Source: Anaerolineales bacterium (GTDB taxonomy: Bacteria > Chloroflexota > Anaerolineae > Anaerolineales > Villigracilaceae). Taken from it: DNA of 64,000 nucleotides. The stretch covers positions 90,139 through 154,138 of the forward strand of contig JAHDWB010000006.1 of the NCBI GenBank assembly GCA_023382595.1, written 5' to 3'. Within the stretch, counting starts at the first letter, position 1; each line of letters opens with the position of its first letter. Positions 60,890 to 64,000 of the stretch are shown in pieces. The notes under the pieces were generated by a model. That model ran no database searches. It was not told the DNA's origin and saw only the letters and a list, made by a program, of their open reading frames with translations. Both the position numbers and the translations under genes were made by a program.

Positions 60890-62128
60890 TCAATGTTTCG
60901 GTCGTGTGCCCGGTGGGCGCGAGAGTACATCATCCGCGACGATGGCGATCGCGCCGATCAGGCTTGCGTCAGGTCCAAAGGGAGAGAGGACTACATCCAC
61001 CTGCTGGATAAGTTCGGGCATGGCGTGGCGCGAAACCGTCTCTTTGATGGCTGGAAGCAGATACTCGCCCGCGATACTCAGCGGTCCGCCAAGGATGATC
61101 TTTTCAGGGTTGAAGATGTTGATCAAACCGGCAAACCCCTGTCCCATGGCGTGACCCGCCTCTTCGAACGATTCAATGGCTTCCTGGTCGCCGGCGTCCG
61201 CCGCCTGTTTGATGAGCGGGATGCTTAGGACGGCGTTTTGCTCCGCCATTAATTTCGGGATAATGCTGGAGCGTTTCACTTCCAACCGTGCTTGCACGCG
61301 CTGGATGATCGAGTATTGGTTTGCATATGTTTCCCAACATCCGCGGTTGCCGCAATGACAGACCGTCTGTGACGGCTCGGCTGTAATGGGGGAGTGACCG
61401 ATCTCCCCGGCGTACCCGTTCCTGCCGCGATACAACTTCCCGTTGAGGAACAAGCCTCCGCCGATGCCGACGCCTGCAAAAACGAACAGGAAATCCTGGC
61501 AGTGCCGCGCGGTTCCAAAGAGATTCTCTGCAATTGCCGCGGCATTTGCATCGTTCTCAACGAAGACCTTTAATTTCGTCTGCTCTGAAAAGATCCTTCC
61601 GAACGACACGTCCCGCCAGTGCAAGTTCGGGGCGAAGATCAAGACCCCTTCGTTCACATCCACAGTTCCGGGCGTGGCAAGACCGAGTCCCAGAAAATGA
61701 TGATTCTTCTTTTTACCAACCGACATCGCCTCTTTTACGATGCGCAATGTTTGGTTGATCATCTTTTCCTGATCTTCGGTTGGGTCGGCATCCTCACGCC
61801 TGCGCCAAAGAATGCTGCCAAGGAGATCTGTCACCGCCACAGACACAAAATCCACGCCGAGTTCCACGCCAATGATGGAACCCGCATGCGGATTCATTTC
61901 CAGCAGTGTTGCCGGGCGCCCGGTCCCGCCGGTGTTGCTGCCGGTCTCCAATACAAGATTGCGCTCCAGCAGTTCATCCACCAAACTGGAAATGGTGGAC
62001 TTGTTCAACCCGGTAATAACCGCCAATTGTGCGCGGGATATCGGTGATTGGGTGTTTATCAACCGCAGGACCAGCGAGAGGTTTTTCTCGCGGACATAAG
62101 TTTGGTCAGTCGTATTTCTGGATATCAT
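60890..62128 (-). CDS. ROK-family transcriptional regulator
   Basis: 412 residues: an N-terminal winged helix-turn-helix (about 15-65: PISRAQLAVITGLNKSTISSLVDELL) and a ROK sugar-sensing domain with IGVELGVDFVSVAVTD, GIGGGLFLNGKLYRG, GYAGEIGHSPI and the zinc site CHCGNRGCWETYAN. Such NagC/XylR-like regulators release DNA when a sugar binds. The promoter contains a palindrome that fits autoregulation, and a similar site precedes malK. Confidence 0.94.
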   Translation of the reverse strand: MISRNTTDQTYVREKNLSLVLRLINTQSPISRAQLAVITGLNKSTISSLVDELLERNLVLETGSNTGGTGRPATLLEMNPHAGSIIGVELGVDFVSVAVTDLLGSILWRRREDADPTEDQEKMINQTLRIVKEAMSVGKKKNHHFLGLGLATPGTVDVNEGVLIFAPNLHWRDVSFGRIFSEQTKLKVFVENDANAAAIAENLFGTARHCQDFLFVFAGVGIGGGLFLNGKLYRGRNGYAGEIGHSPITAEPSQTVCHCGNRGCWETYANQYSIIQRVQARLEVKRSSIIPKLMAEQNAVLSIPLIKQAADAGDQEAIESFEEAGHAMGQGFAGLINIFNPEKIILGGPLSIAGEYLLPAIKETVSRHAMPELIQQVDVVLSPFGPDASLIGAIAIVADDVLSRPPGTRPKH

Positions 62129-62134
62129 TGGAGT

Positions 62135-62186
62135 TTAGTATGTTGGGGCAACAAACTAATTATAGCGAACTTGGAATGTTTGTCAA
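62135..62186 (-). promoter_or_regulatory. Promoter and operator of the ROK regulator
   Basis: On the minus strand: -35 TTGACA (62181-62186) and -10 TATAAT (62159-62164), both exact, with a 16-base spacer. A 25-base palindrome (62135-62159: arms TTAGTTTGTTG and CAACATACTAA, centre CCC) touches the -10 and covers the start site. One mismatch between arms. Confidence 0.75.
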
Positions 62187-62189
62187 CTA

Positions 62190-62239
62190 TTATAAAAAGA
62201 CAGGCTCAACATCCGCTTCTTTCCGGACCTTGAGCCTGT
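62190..62239 (-). terminator. Terminator after enolase
   Basis: ACAGGCTCAA and TTGAGCCTGT (62200-62209 and 62230-62239) form a 10-base stem. On the minus strand the stem is followed by TCTTTTTAT. It lies 22 bases after the enolase stop. Confidence 0.8.
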
Positions 62240-62260
62240 CCCTGATTCTGGGATTTTTTC

Positions 62261-63574
<1,314 letters not shown>

Positions 63575-63588
63575 TTAAAGTCAATATA

Positions 63589-63633
63589 TGTCATTGCGAG
63601 GAACGGTGTATGAAACTGCGGCGAAATAATCTC
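63589..63633. repeat. Degenerate intergenic palindromic repeat
   Basis: GTCATTGCGAGGAAC ... CGGCGAAATAATCTC resembles the widespread bacterial repeat that begins TGTCATTGCGAGG and ends GCAATCTC. Here the copy is decayed in the middle. Recognition is from memory of that repeat type. Confidence 0.45.
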
Positions 63634-64000
63634 AAACCTATCCAATGAGATCGACCTTGTCCTCGCCCTAACGACCGTAAGTATAATCCCAATGGCGGGA
63701 GACGTCATCTTGACAGAAGTCACATTTCCTGACCTGCTTGCGGAGCCTGATTTTTATCCCATATTCTTTCTCGCCCGGTTTTTACGTCAGGTGTTTTCCG
63801 CGGGAACTATATTAATGTGAATAATGGATAGGCGAAGCCGTCCAACCAGCTTGTCCTGGACGACAGTTCAGAAAAAACGCCTGCCTTGACCGCATTCTAC
63901 CACCCGCACTCCTGGCGCTGCGACCGGAACTGCAACACAGCGAAGGTCTTCCCGTTCGACCGCACCAACCCCACTCTGAGAGAAAAGGGCGGGGGCGGTG
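63634..64000. other. Right-hand gap without a supported gene
   Basis: No frame has a start, ribosome site and recognisable product. A plus frame stays open from 63832 to the end (HPHSWRCDRNCNTAKVF) and a minus frame reads SNGKTFAVLQFRSQRQECG before a stop at about 63903; either could be the edge of a gene outside. The GGCGAAGCCGTCCAACCA module from 45883 recurs here. Confidence 0.4.

Overview
The window looks like a chromosomal segment of an anaerobic Chloroflexota bacterium, most likely class Anaerolineae. No rRNA or tRNA gene is present to confirm this. The reasons are a MetV-MetF fusion protein, a group 4 [NiFe]-hydrogenase operon of Nuo-like subunits, several lipoproteins with Thr/Pro-rich linkers after the lipobox, a ROK-regulated oligosaccharide ABC/amylase locus, and an Rhs polymorphic-toxin island. 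Identification rests on reading motifs and gene order only; no database search was possible.

Layout. 1-7.9 kb: the start of a DUF255 thioredoxin-fold gene (minus), then a 1779-residue protein joining two alpha/beta-hydrolase domains, an M17-N-like segment, a CHAT caspase-like protease and a helical tail, followed by two near-identical DUF3887 lipoproteins and carD. 8-15 kb: pspC, a YgjV-like/acetyltransferase-like fusion, a GH13 phosphorylase-GT4-histidine phosphatase cluster, an SGNH lipoprotein, a TrmH-type methylase and another lipoprotein. 15.4-27.6 kb: a C1/hydrogen region with a nine-gene membrane-bound [NiFe]-hydrogenase operon ending in its HycI-type maturation protease, metV-metF on the opposite strand overlapping it, a CAP/LysM surface protein, a formate channel and a stand-alone RAM-domain protein. 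27.7-33.6 kb: a heterodimeric ABC exporter, a sensor-less histidine kinase and small membrane proteins including two adjacent DUF4491 genes.

33.6-46.8 kb is a visibly A+T-richer accessory island. It holds at least four 5'-truncated Rhs tips or tip remnants, each followed by a small membrane protein or lipoprotein (putative immunity), plus Rhs-core scraps, a CPBP protease and an IS110-family element. One tip carries an Ntox37-like toxin domain and two carry zinc-metalloprotease HExxH motifs. The Rhs cores are interrupted by short perfect or near-perfect palindromes, one of them inserted in frame. This island and the CHAT-hydrolase protein are the best candidates for something undescribed.

46.9-63.6 kb, all minus strand: a 1264-residue multi-spanning membrane protein, then a carbohydrate locus (ROK regulator, MFS transporter, Gfo/Idh oxidoreductase, MalK, MalE, MalF, MalG, secreted and cytoplasmic GH13 enzymes) closed by a terminator, and enolase. 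A palindromic operator overlaps the ROK promoter and a related one lies upstream of malK. Together these genes describe uptake and hydrolysis of maltodextrin-like sugars, glycolysis, and disposal of reductant as H2 or handling of formate.
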